Shown: positions 48,201 to 59,423 of the stretch, piece after piece
Position numbering within the stretch: position 1 is the stretch's first letter
How the letters are laid out: each line of letters begins with the position of its first letter
Assembly: GCA_029379385.1 (NCBI GenBank)
Contig: CM055607.1
Coordinates: forward strand, 1,612,001 to 1,676,000
DNA from: Quillaja saponaria
Lineage: Eukaryota; Streptophyta; Magnoliopsida; Fabales; Quillajaceae
Length of the DNA stretch: 64,000 bases
Direction of reading: 5' to 3'
The notes under the pieces: model-generated
The model's database searches: none
Seen by the model: only the letters and a program-made list of their open reading frames with translations
What the model was told of the DNA's origin: nothing
Program-made: the position numbers and the translations under genes

Positions 48201-48324
48201 TAAGAGATTAACTTCCATGGATGATGACTCATATTTCTCGTACCCAAACTTGTTTTCATCACAGAATTCAAATCTTGGGTCTAGTCCTCATATAGAGATC
48301 ACCCGACCCACCTTTGATATGTGA
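45239..48324 (+). CDS. IST1-like ESCRT-III-associated protein (6 exons)
   Basis: Exons 45239-45288, 45759-45891, 46015-46118, 46837-47008, 47107-47247, 47323-48324 join to 533 residues. The N-terminal IST1 (regulator of Vps4 activity) domain spans about residues 10-180: FNQGFKASKCKTLLKLTIPR, LLRNRREIQLKQMRRDIAKL, ETGQEATARIRVEHIIREE, AAQEIIELYCELIAVRLPII, and RECPLDLKEAI. Such proteins bind ESCRT-III and the AAA ATPase SKD1/VPS4 and tune multivesicular body formation. The last exon is a long Ser/Asp-rich tail, largely disordered, with an Ala-rich predicted coiled coil (VLAAAQAAAESAERAAASAR) near residues 365-400. It corresponds to Arabidopsis At1g34220. Intron 3 carries a 24-base C homopolymer. 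The frame across all joins is open. Confidence 0.93.
46586..46650. repeat. Poly(C) tract followed by A-rich tract
   Basis: A run of about 24 C (46586-46609) followed by CAC, eight A, CC and a longer A run, inside intron 3 of the IST1-like gene. Such C homopolymers are rare in plant introns. Its exact length is the least reliable part of the sequence here. Confidence 0.8.
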
Positions 48325-49367
48325 GAGGCAATGCTAAACCAAGTGGATCTGTCTTGATGTTGTTTTCAGCTTTTGCTGGTGAGTGGGTTATAAACTTTAA
48401 TATTTACTCTATATTTCTGTCATTTGTGAAGTGCATTTTTCAGGATGTTGTGTAGTTTGCATATCATGGCTGCGTTGGTGATAATGTATGTGCTGTTTCA
48501 TAACTATTCAATTGTCATTTTTCGGAAGCGTTCCTGTGTGGTTCTATATCCATTGGTGGCTATGGGTGCTAAATTGAATGTATTATTATAGTATTATACT
48601 GCAAAGGTATTGGAAATAAGGTTTTAAATTTCATTTTTCACTAGTTTTAGAATTTTGACAGCATACCTTTTGTATTTATTTTTAGAATAAGTTATATATG
48701 ACTGCCCAATGATGGCAATTAATGCATTTACAATTTCTTCTCCTTTTCTTTTGTTGAGTGAAGCATTTAGAATTTCATGCCCAGGCTCTGTAATCTCATG
48801 GCAGTGAGTTAGTATGATTATACCACTGCGTTTTTTTTTTAGTTGTTTGGATGCCAGGGAACTGCACTTTATATTCCAACCAAACTTCATCCTCTTTGGA
48901 AATGCAATCAACCTAAGAAACCATATCCAACATTATACGGTTAGATGCATACTGATTTCTTCTTCTTCTTTTTATTATTTTAGCACATTGGAAAAGAGTT
49001 TTAATGTTCTTGAGTTTGTTTCACGACAACTTTGTGCAAACCCTCGCTTGAAGGCCATGGGTAACATACTTTATATCAGAACTACAACAGATAACCTCCT
49101 TAAAAGCATGTATACAAAAAAGATTAAGCTGTCATTTTTTCATCTAAGCAAAAATATTACTTCAATTTGCCAAACTACAGCAGATGATACAAATTGCACT
49201 TCGAGAAAGCAACTCCTATGCACAAATGAAAATGGATACAAGGCTGGGGTACATCACCAGGATATGTAATCAAAGGGAAAAAAAAGGGAGAAAAAACAAG
49301 GAAGTAAGATAAACTTTATATTTAAAAAAAAAAATGTCACAAATCATTCATATACTTTTTGCCAAGG
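48325..49367. other. Convergent spacer between the IST1-like gene and SERK
   Basis: Should contain the 3' untranslated regions of both genes. A 151-codon plus-strand frame at 48814-49269 has no recognisable domain and a composition like non-coding AT-rich DNA, so I do not call it. No repeat of note. Confidence 0.6.
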
Positions 49368-52300
49368 TCACCTCGGACCTGATAACTCAACTGCATGCAG
49401 ATTTTCAGTTGAGTCAACAATCCAATCAGAGTTAGGATGAGGGGCTAGCTCCACTTCTTGGCGGAGAACCTCCACCTTTTGCCATTCATCCCATCTCTCT
49501 GCTAAACCATCACCTTCTAGCATTCTCACCACATCTGACATCTTAGGCCGGTCCATTGGGGAACCTTGTGTGCAGAGCAGTGCAACCTGAATTAGCTGTT
49601 CTACCTCAGCTTCTACATAATTGTTCTGAAGATCGGGATCAACCAACATTTCTAACTTCTTCTCTTTCAGAAGGCCTTTTACCTGTGAAAAATTCCATGA
49701 GTTAGATCTCAAACATTTCATGACCTAAAAGGAACTTCTAACAAGACAGAACAATGATGGCCACAGATGATATATACAGTTGTTAAAAATTACTGTCCAG
49801 TAATAAGAAAGTAGAATATAAATGCACGTAATCACGGTAAGGCTTGATTGCAGCACCTAACTCAACATGGTGAAGCGTCATTCTGCTACCTTCATGTATT
49901 AATCCCTCTTTTACCAGACAACCAAATTTCAATAAAGATCCAGGCAGAACTTGCATTTCTCTTTTCCCAAGCGTATTACATTTAAACACGTAAAGGCAAA
50001 TGATTAAGAAACCCCAACTAGGAATTACAATTTCTTCTAGAATAATTTCCAGAAGATGAACTCACCAAACTGAAATCACTTGACTGAACATCTGCTATGG
50101 TGTCAGGCATTAATAGAGTATCTAACATATTCTCTTTTCTACCCCAGCAAATGGTGGGCATGGTTAGTTTATGAATGCCGGGTCAGCCCATTAGGTTTTT
50201 AATATGATACCAAAAGCGACTTAACAGTTTACTGGCACAAACATCACTGCCTGACAGCCTGTGAGCTGTATTATGAGTGGTACCGTACCAATAAGTTCAG
50301 ATGAAAAAAAAATAAAATAAACACTTACAATTACTCATACAGCTATTGGCAGATGAGATAAAATAGTATGGATTACGTAAATTGTGAAGACATAAAATCT
50401 TTTATATAGCAAAAACATACCCAATCAAGCAACATAACATCATCATCATTTGCAAGCCGAGCAAGATCAAAAGCCCTTTGTCCGGTGATCAGCTCCAGAA
50501 GCATGATACCATACCCAAACACATCAGTTTTTTCTGAGGATTTCCCAGTAGAGAGGTACTCAGGAGCTATATGCCCAATTGTGCCCCGTACAGCAGTTGT
50601 GACATGGGTATCCTTGTAGTCCATAAGTTTTGCCAACCCAAAATCCCCAACGACTGCCTCAAACTCCTCATCCAATAATATGTTCGCAGCTTTCACATCA
50701 CGATGGATAATCTTGGGGTCACAGTGATCATGCAAATAAGAAAGACCCCTTGCAGAACCCAAAGCAATTCGTTTCCGTGTTGGCCAATCAAGGGGTAGTT
50801 GAGATGGTGGACGCTCTACAAGGATGCAAGTATATAACCAATAAGCATATGAATTGACACAGCAGGATTGTTCAATTTGGTTAGTCAGTTTGTTCAGTCA
50901 AAATTCAATGGAATTGAAAAATGAATAAATCTTATTCTCTTTAGGTTTCATCATTTGTCCTTTTAAAAATGTGAAACTTTTTCCACATATAATTTTAATC
51001 AGTAATTCTTTTGGATGTGGGATAAGTTTCACTCCTTTGCAGAAAGCTATATCCTGGTGAGTGTCAATTAAGGCTAGTCGGCTTATTGAGATCAAGAACA
51101 AGATAACAAGATCTACCTCTTAAGCATGATGCAACACTTCCATTGGCCATGTAGGGATAAACAAGTAGCCTTTCAGTTGGTGTCATACAGAACCCACGTA
51201 ACCGGAGAAGATTCCGATGCACAGCCATGCTGATCATCTCCACTTCTGTTTGAAACTGAAGCTCACCACCAGGTGTGCGCTCTTCTTTCAGTCTTTTCAC
51301 AGCTACCAATGATCCATCTGCTAGACGTCCTTTATAAACCTTACCAAATCCACCTCTGCCAAGAATGTTTTTATTGCTAAAAGTATCTGTAGCAACTTGT
51401 AGTTCACGTAGTGAGAACCTTTTAAGTTGCCCGAGATGCACTTCAGGATCCTCTTCAGCTGCAAATAGTGGAAAGAAGTAAAAACACATCCAATGAAAAA
51501 ATTCAACCAATCTAGCATTCATTCACTTAGGATCACTAACCAGGCACGTCAAAGAAAAATTCCTGTGGTTTCCTTCGGCGCCACCATGCAAATGCAATTG
51601 CAGGGGCAGCAAACAGCAGAGCAGCACCCGCAGCAACTCCTCCAGCAATTGCCCCAGTGGCACTATTCCCTCCTGCAATGTGATGTAAAGGAAAATTAAA
51701 TCATTTAATGAATATTCTATCTCCTCATGTAAAGGAAAACTAAAAACACACAATGAATATTCTATCTCCTTATTTGTCATCATCATGTATAAAACATATA
51801 TTAGATTGGCACACATCCACCTTATTCAGGCCTATAAACATAATTTATTTAATTATTTTTGAAATATGTACAGCTATGATTTGGGGTTGGCTGCTACAAA
51901 AAGACAATAAAAAAAAATTCTTTGGGATAAGATTGTTTTTCATGCATCCCTGTGGTTCTCTGTTTCTTTAGTTGACATCCAATGTGATTGGCGTGCTCTT
52001 TTATATTAAGGCCACCTTTATCCTTTTTTTTTTCTTTTTTTTCTTTTTTCTGTTTACGAGGACTTCTTGTCCTCCTCATTGTACTTCAATTCTATCTTAA
52101 TACAATTTCTTTTTCTATAAAAAAAACAAAAATTTCAGACAAACATTAGTGAAGGTATCAATATAAACACCCATCATGTGCACATCATAACTGCAAGCAA
52201 TCATGAAAAGAGACATGCAAAACTGCAAAAAATAATGCCATTATCAAACTCCAACAACAAAGCGATTACAGGAAGAATACCTTGTGTAGAAATTGGCGGT

Positions 52301-55300
52301 GGTGGAACAAATGGAGGAGGAGGTGAAAAGGGAGGAGACCCTGGACAGGGGTGTCCAGTAACGGGCCCACATAGATCCAAGTTGTTTGCAAAACTGCAAA
52401 AAGAGAAGTAAGCAGTTCAGAAAGTCTAAAACTTAAAGAGTTTTCATTGATTAGTACAGTTCAAATCTTCACTGGAAACCTTATCGGAGTGAATAAGGAG
52501 AAGGAACCATTGTCTGGAACCACCCCTGATAGATGGTTATTTGATAAATCCCTACATTTAAATGTAAAATACAAAAATTAGATATTACCATCACCAAATA
52601 TATGGGCACAAGACACAGAAAGGAAGAGGGCAAGAGACAGAGAGAAAGAGAGATTCAACATATATGGAATGAACTTGGCACTCACAGCACTTGGAGTGAA
52701 GATATATTAGTCAATGACATTGGAATAGGACCTGTCAAGCTGTTGTTGTTAAGCCGGCTATCCTTGTACAACATTGTAAGGAGAAATGATGTTAAGATCT
52801 ATAGTGATGCCAGCAAATCAACATGTATGTGTAAAACGAGGCTCTTATGGTTTGGTTAAAACCAAATATCCAAACCAAACTGACCGAAAAAGTTGGTTTT
52901 CTTTTGTTGTATATCATTGTTGGTTTAATTTAGGTTACTGTAAAGAATGATTTCTCCCAGTACCTGAATGCTTACTTTAAAAGTTTCAATCCTCTTACAT
53001 TCATTTCCAAAATCTAAGTTGTAACCCTCTCATATTTTGAAGTTTATTACAAACTTAATGTTATTTGACGTCAGGGAGTTGCCATTTTACATATTTCTAT
53101 CCTATCACCCCTATGAAGAAGAAATAAACAGTATGAAATATCTAGAGGAAGCAAATTGAAAGTTGATGCAAAAAAACAAAAAATCAATGGAAATGCTTAT
53201 AGCACAGATGTAAAAGTCATACCAACAAAATAATACTCACAGGAATCTCAATTTTGACAACTTGCCCAAGCTATCAGGGATGGGACCGGTGAAACTATTT
53301 AAGTAAAGATCCAAGCTCACCAAGCTAGTCAGATTCCCCAGGTCACTAGGAATTGGCCCACTAATGTTATTGCTGTAAAGTTCCCTGTCACAAAAGATAG
53401 GTAAATGGTAAGCAAAATAACAGATGCACGAAATTTTTTAAGATCAAAGTCTGGCCAAGATTTATTGAGATAATTCAAGAAAAATTCATATGAAGTTTAT
53501 ATGCAGAAGTATACTTTGGTCCAAGAACATGTCCTCCTTCGTGGTCAAGATAATACAGTTGCAGAGGTGCAATACATGAGTATATTAGAGTAATAAAATG
53601 AAACCGGAAAAAAACACTTCTTTTTTAATATTATTAGAAGAGAGAATGGAGTACAATGGAGAGGATAAGAAATCCTCATAACAACAGAAGAAAATAAGAA
53701 GAAATAAAAACAGAAGATAGCCAGAGGAAAAAAAATAAAAATATATTCAAACATGCACAACTGAAAAGGAAGAACTTCTCTGAAAACTCAATAAAAATGT
53801 TCCAACCAGAATACCAGAAAAACCACATATAGCTCTTAGTCTCCAATAGTGTGCAGATGATTAAAATAAAAAGGGTTGTTAAAGGCAGGAGGGATGAACG
53901 GGGGGAGAGAGAGAGACTGTACAACTACTACTCAAACTAATAACACTGACGGTCTAACCCATTTTCAAATCTTTTTTCTTTGTGCAAAATGGGTTTTCCA
54001 CCTGGAGCTTGGACTGTTTGAGAAGGGGACACATGAAAGACAGTCTAACCCATTCTTAATTCTTTGTGCAAATTGAGTTGTCAACCTGGAGCCTGGACCG
54101 TTTGACAAGGGGACAAGCTAAAGATGGTAAGTTAATGCTAAAGCACCTAATCCTCAATGAACTTGCCTTTATTTTCTTTTGTAAAGAATTGAATTCTAAT
54201 ATTAAGAGCCAGTTTTATTCCCCCACCTCCAAATCAGTTTGAGCTATTACGAAGATTAATAATCAGTTAATCACTATTGACTAATGAGACCAGAGACTGA
54301 CGGCTTGCAAATACGAAAACATGACAGAGGGTCTAACTCACTGAGTCACTGCAAATGGAATCCCCAACTTCGAATAATGAGATTATTCTACCCAAAGTGC
54401 TAAGCTTTGACAACATGACTATCAAGATTCAGTTAGAAGGAAAAAATTGCTTTTGAATAACTCTTGTTCGAAGCATCTACAAGCATAATCCATCGTTTGA
54501 GAATCTAACCATCATATTCTAATTCCTTCTCTTTTTGTTCTCGAGATCATAGCATACATTTTCACATGAACAAGAATGGAGCATCAATTTAGTAGTCAGT
54601 AAAGAAAAGGGAACAAAACAATATGAGGATAGGATGGAAATGGAAACTGGAAACTTCCAAAATATATATATATACATCTGATGGAATGCAGCAGCAGGTC
54701 ATTGCAAAGAAAATTCAGGGGCGGAAAAAAAAAAAAAAGTAAACCAGGTTATTACTTACAAATATTGCAAATTCTTGAGCAGGCCAAGCTGCGAAACAAG
54801 TTGACCAGATAAAGCAGCATTTCCAAGATCACTGATATCAGAGAAAAAATATGTAAAATAAAAGAAAGAGTAAAGAAACATTAGAAAAGTTATCATCTAT
54901 GAAGATGAGTTGGTACAAATGTAAAAGATAAAGCATCGGCATGTACTTGGACACATATAAGGCCAGACAGCTTACACTCTTATGACACTATTATCATTAT
55001 TGCATGTTACATGAAACCATGTGCAGGGATTGACCAGAGTAGGATCCCAACTTTGCAAAACATTGTTAGGATCTTGTAAGTTTGTCCTCAGGCTATGCAA
55101 AGCATCACCTGTTTCAAAAATGCAAAAAAAAAATACAATTAGGTGCTCCCTATGTATCACATTTGAAAGTTCAAAAAATATCAAATCTACATTATGGATC
55201 ATCACTACTAGCAACGTTTACCACCCAATTCAATAGATATTATGAAGAAGATAAAGTTATTGCCATTGATTGTAGTGAGATATTGGAAGCATAAGCATAA

Positions 55301-56026
55301 GTTTACAGAGGTAACCAAGTAGGTACAATGTAAGTGAATCAACAGATAAAAACATTTTCTTGTCTAAACTGCAATGCCTATGATTATGCATTCTATTGCA
55401 TCCAGGAGTTTAGGCTTTATTGAGCGCGATGCAAACCTTCACAGTAATATCTTCAGTGTTATCCAGTCATGATTTAATGTCTTAGATTTATATTATACTA
55501 TCAATTAGCAGCATAATGCCATATTTGGATCGTGTTATAATGTTACATGGGAAAAAAGCATTGTTCTGAGATGCTCCCTTAGAAAACCCAAAAGGCTGTT
55601 ACCTAGAAAACTGTTCAATATAGGTAATAAGTGGTTTAGTTGTCATGACTTTCTTTTCATATCAAAGAACAATTACCATGTTTATCAAGTTTATATATAT
55701 ATATAACCCACCAAAAAAAGGGCAATGAAAATAAGCAGGATAACAAAATATATATCTAGATAGAGAGGGGGAAAGAGAAAACAGTCAACAACCAGTAATC
55801 GAACTTAGTCACGTCTAACAGTATCAGAAGCTGGTGAAAATGACCTTTTTAAGGAAAACGCATAAAATTGTTGAAACAAAGTTCAAAGTAAATGCGAGCA
55901 AGCAATAAACGAATTGAGCAAGAAAGCAACACTATATTACAAACCTTCCATGTTAGCAGAAATCAGCCATAATGAATGAACAAAGACCAACCAGAGCAAA
56001 GCTGAAGCCAAAACCTTTTCTTCCAT
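49368..56026 (-). CDS. SERK1: SERK-type LRR receptor kinase, SERK1/SERK2 group (11 exons)
   Basis: Exons: 55945-56026, 54976-55108, 54760-54831, 53241-53384, 52686-52757, 52480-52551, 52281-52393, 51541-51672, 51117-51458, 50421-50815, 49368-49682. They join in phase to 623 residues, close to Arabidopsis SERK1 (625). Order: signal peptide ([20 protein letters not shown]); N-terminal cap with CTWFHVTC; five LRRs; the SERK-specific Pro-rich SPP segment ([17 protein letters not shown]); transmembrane helix near 235-257; and kinase from about 300 with [36 protein letters not shown] (RD type), DFGLAK and [18 protein letters not shown]. The C-terminus ends SGPR. SERKs are plasma-membrane co-receptors for BRI1 and other LRR receptors and act in brassinosteroid, immune, anther and embryogenic signalling. 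The eleven-exon layout with 72-base LRR exons is the classic SERK structure. It is a single co-ortholog of SERK1 and SERK2, so the symbol is approximate. Confidence 0.96.
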
Positions 56027-56480
56027 CTGACTAAGTAGTCAACAATTTCAGATCCAAATCACACTTCACCCCCAATAACACCATCACAAAACCCCTCCCA
56101 GTCCATACACCACCTCACAAAAGTAACCCAAATCCCTAACTCCCAAACCTTAACTGTAACTCCCCCAAATCTCCACCATTACAGTCCAGAAAAAATCCAC
56201 TGGATCAGAACGAAAAGCCGATCTCATCAGTGTACTCCTTGCAGAGTACCCTCTTAAAAGGCACACCCAGAAAAAAAATATAAAAAAAATCAAAAAAGAA
56301 ATCCAAACATTTTTCTTATTTCCTTTTCGTCAAAAGAAGAAAACTTCCCCTTTTGGCTTTCTCTCTCTTGTTAGTGAATGTTGGAGATTGTCTTTTTTTG
56401 AGTGAGGCGTGCACACAGAAGAGGAAGCGAGAGAGAGAAAATGGACTGTGAAAGAAAGAGAGAGAAAGAGCTCTGCCCGA
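56027..56480 (-). promoter_or_regulatory. SERK 5' leader with upstream ORFs
   Basis: The minus strand upstream of the start codon is CT-rich, as usual for plant leaders. It carries four upstream ATGs with short frames: 56310 (6 codons then stop), 56150-56227 (25 residues), 56059-56106 (15 residues) and 56031-56084 (17 residues, ending 4 bases before the main ATG). None is in frame with the receptor. The transcription start is not known, so how many lie in the mRNA is inferred. Confidence 0.5.
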
Positions 56481-58042
56481 ACGGTGCTGACCGCTGCCCA
56501 AACTCAGTCAAAACGCCTTCCCGCTACATCCTGGAAAATGACGTGACCCCAAAGAAGCCAACCCCGTTTTCGGTCAAAGTAAGAGTGAATTCGTGGGTCC
56601 CACTTTCTTTGCCATGTCAGATTCCCTATGAATTAATAAGATTTATATATGTAAACATTGTAATGAATGTAAGCAAGCATTAATTGTAAACGACAATTCG
56701 TTTGGCAAATTTCTGATTTAGAGCTTTTAGTGGTAGAGGTGCGTTTGGTGTACAACTTTTTTCTGCCAGAAATAATTGTCTTATTTAAGTCATGTGATGT
56801 GAGGTTAACAAGTCATGCATTTGGAAACTTTCACTCTAGAATTGCTGTAGAGTTTCAAAACTATGGGCTAAAAGCCAAAAGATTGTAAAAATTTGTAATT
56901 AGAGTTTTTTTTCTTATTGGAATTTATTTCTAACATTTAAAAACTATTACTTTTGTATTTTAAAGTTGATGCCCTAATGATCTATTTGGGTATTAATTTC
57001 TTGGTATAACATGATTTTGATTGTGATCTTTATGACTTTATGGTGGTGCAAAGAGAGAAGTTCAAAGAGTCTAAGTGGGGCAATTGGATAACAATTGACT
57101 TGCACTAATCATAATGTCAAAACCTGCCATATTATGTGTACTACATGCTGACAACCACACTACACATTTTGTGCATATCAGTTGTAGATATTTTATTTAT
57201 ATGCTTCAACTCTATGCCAAAACTAAACATATGATCAGAAGAACTGTAGTAAGTCAAATAATCAACTCATAAATTTAAGTGAAAGTAAAATATGAAATTC
57301 TCAATCAATCTCTTAAAGTGAATATTCAAGATTTTTTTAATTTTTTTTGTTTAATTTAGTGATTAAGTGTGTATGTTATAATTTATACATATCTCGACTA
57401 ATCAATAACAAAAATGTTAATTTTTTATTATTTTACCACTGGACCAATTCTTTGAAAATTATCACAAATTTTAACTTCTCACCTATTCTTTGATTCCACT
57501 TATCTTCAATACATATAATGTTATATCATTTCTAACTAATATTAATTCTCGATAAGCAGTGGAGAAGCTAAGCTATGATAGTGACTATAAAGATAATATT
57601 AGCCAAAAAATTTTGTTAAATGCCATTCATCCTCACACGTGGGGATTTTTTTTAAGATTAGCCACATTAATTTACAATTTTCAAATATTGGTGGAGGACC
57701 ATGCAAACTGTCAGCTTTTGCTTTTTGGACTGATGACATTTCGAATCACGTCCTTACACGTGTTCATTCTTATTACGTCTAATTTCCTTATTCTTGTATC
57801 TTAAAAATAAAAAAAATTTGATCTCATGAACCAAAATAAAATTTACAATTTGAGAAGACGTAACAAGTAAAAAAAGATGAAAGATATTCTCCTTGGATTA
57901 GGTAGTGCAGGTTTGTTAGTCAATACCAAGGTTTATCATGTTACAAAGAAAAAAGAAGCACTGGCTTTTCCTTTTCTACAAGACTACAACAACGTGATTG
58001 AGGAGAACCTATGCAAATAACTTCATGTGCCTAATGTTAAAC
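56481..58042. other. Spacer between the SERK promoter and the ERF 3' end
   Basis: The stretch 56.5-56.7 kb continues the SERK promoter. The rest is AT-rich without a supported ORF; 57.85-58.04 kb is probably the ERF 3' untranslated region. Confidence 0.55.
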
Positions 58043-58459
58043 TCATGGATGACAAAAACTTTGTAAGATGGAAGCAATAACCAGAGACTCATCATCATCA
58101 TCCTCAACAACATTCCTCTGTGGACTAAATACTCCATCATTTGCTTCCATCTCTGGAGATGGAGATGGAGGCGGGGGTGGTTGCGGTGTAGGTGGTGCAG
58201 CAGGAAATACAAAAGGGCAATGAAAATTAGTACGAGCATTTTCAATTCCACAAATCTTGATGGATGAAAGATCATAAGCCATGGCAGCTTCCTCTGCAGT
58301 GTCAAATGTGCCTAACCAATGTCTTTCCTTAGTATATGGATTCCTAATCTCAGCAGCATATCTACCCCATGGCCGTCTTCTTACCCCAAGGTACTCTGAG
58401 GATCTCCTTGAGGTTCTTCTATGGGGATTTTTGTAAATCAATGGTGGCAGATTTTCCAT
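58043..58459 (-). CDS. AP2/ERF transcription factor, small, group VIII-b-like
   Basis: Intronless, 138 residues. The single AP2 domain covers about residues 23-80: [20 protein letters not shown], then [20 protein letters not shown]. The DNA-contact strand residues ([18 protein letters not shown]) and the ERF-type Ala/Asp of AAEIR..LGTFDT are intact, so GCC-box-like binding is expected. The [17 protein letters not shown] form is shared with LEP, PUCHI and ESR-type factors that control organ initiation. The helix end is unusual ([17 protein letters not shown] in place of the common DRAA..MRG..ARTNF). After it come a Pro-rich linker and an acidic/hydrophobic tail ([17 protein letters not shown]) that could be an activation or interaction motif. 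Close paralogue assignment is not possible by eye. Confidence 0.88.
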   Translation of the reverse strand: MENLPPLIYKNPHRRTSRRSSEYLGVRRRPWGRYAAEIRNPYTKERHWLGTFDTAEEAAMAYDLSSIKICGIENARTNFHCPFVFPAAPPTPQPPPPPSPSPEMEANDGVFSPQRNVVEDDDDESLVIASILQSFCHP

Positions 58460-59423
58460 GGATGTTTTTCTTAAAAACTATAGCTGACTGAAACACAAGG
58501 AAGTGAAGCCTCCAAGCCTATATATACATAATCATGAACAAATCCCACTAAACATGTAGAGCCAAAAATTATTAGTATTAGCAAAAGACCAGTGGGGCAG
58601 GTAAGGAAAATAGGTACGATGAAACTAAAATAATAGGAGGAAACACTGATTTGTTTCTTTAATGGCTGTATGTTCTGTTTCTCTTCCTTATTTTCCTCGC
58701 AAGTGACGTGATTAGAGGGAACCATATCCGTAAATCAGTGCAATTTGTGACGCATTGCCACCTCTTCTCTTCTACTCTGATTCATGCATCGCGTACTTCA
58801 CAATGGGTATTAGGTATTAACCCTATCTTGCCAAAACAAGTATTAATCTATTTGTTTGGTTTTATTGTCTGAAATTTTTTGTGATGCTCAAGCATGCTGT
58901 CCACAAATGTCTTAAAATTGGCATAAATACTCTTGCAATCTCTCCCAAATGGCTTTAATAGCTTCAACTTCAAGTCAATGTCTCGTCATGTGATTTTTTC
59001 AAGTAAATATTGATGATTCTCCAATTTTCAAATGCAAGGGTAATTAACGTCCCAAAATGAAAAATTCACAGCAATATAGCCACAAACCTAGGTGAACTGT
59101 AGTTTCATCAAAAGAAATGGCAGAAATAAGTATCAGTGTGATAAAATTCTATTAAGCAACAACATAACTGAAAAATCCAGTGAATTCCATAGTGCATATA
59201 TAGTTAGAAAACAAAACTCATGCAAAACTCCGAATTTCGTCGGGAAACAATAATAATGCCATTCGCAGATTCTAGGTGCACTTAAATCTCTCTCTAACTC
59301 CTATCTACATTTATTGAATAAGTTTTTTAAGTTCCTACCAAGTAAAGAATAATAATTTAGTCATACAAAGGCCAAACCATATTAGTCATATTCCAAATGG
59401 TATGACTTTGGAAAAGTGAGTTC
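58460..59423. other. ERF promoter and OXA1 3' flank
   Basis: Contains the presumed ERF promoter directly upstream of 58459 and the OXA1 3' untranslated region near 59.2-59.42 kb. An 84-codon minus-strand frame at 58471-58725 has no domain and is not called. Confidence 0.55.

Noticed and set aside
48814..49269. 151-codon plus-strand frame between the IST1-like gene and SERK
   Set aside because: Composition is that of AT-rich non-coding DNA, no domain is visible, and it lies in overlapping 3' flanks of two convergent genes.
56402..56683. 93-codon plus-strand frame opposite the SERK leader
   Set aside because: It is the complement of a CT-rich leader and promoter; the charged residues come from GA repeats.
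58471..58725. 84-codon frame upstream of the ERF
   Set aside because: Hydrophobic, no domain, and in the promoter region of the ERF.
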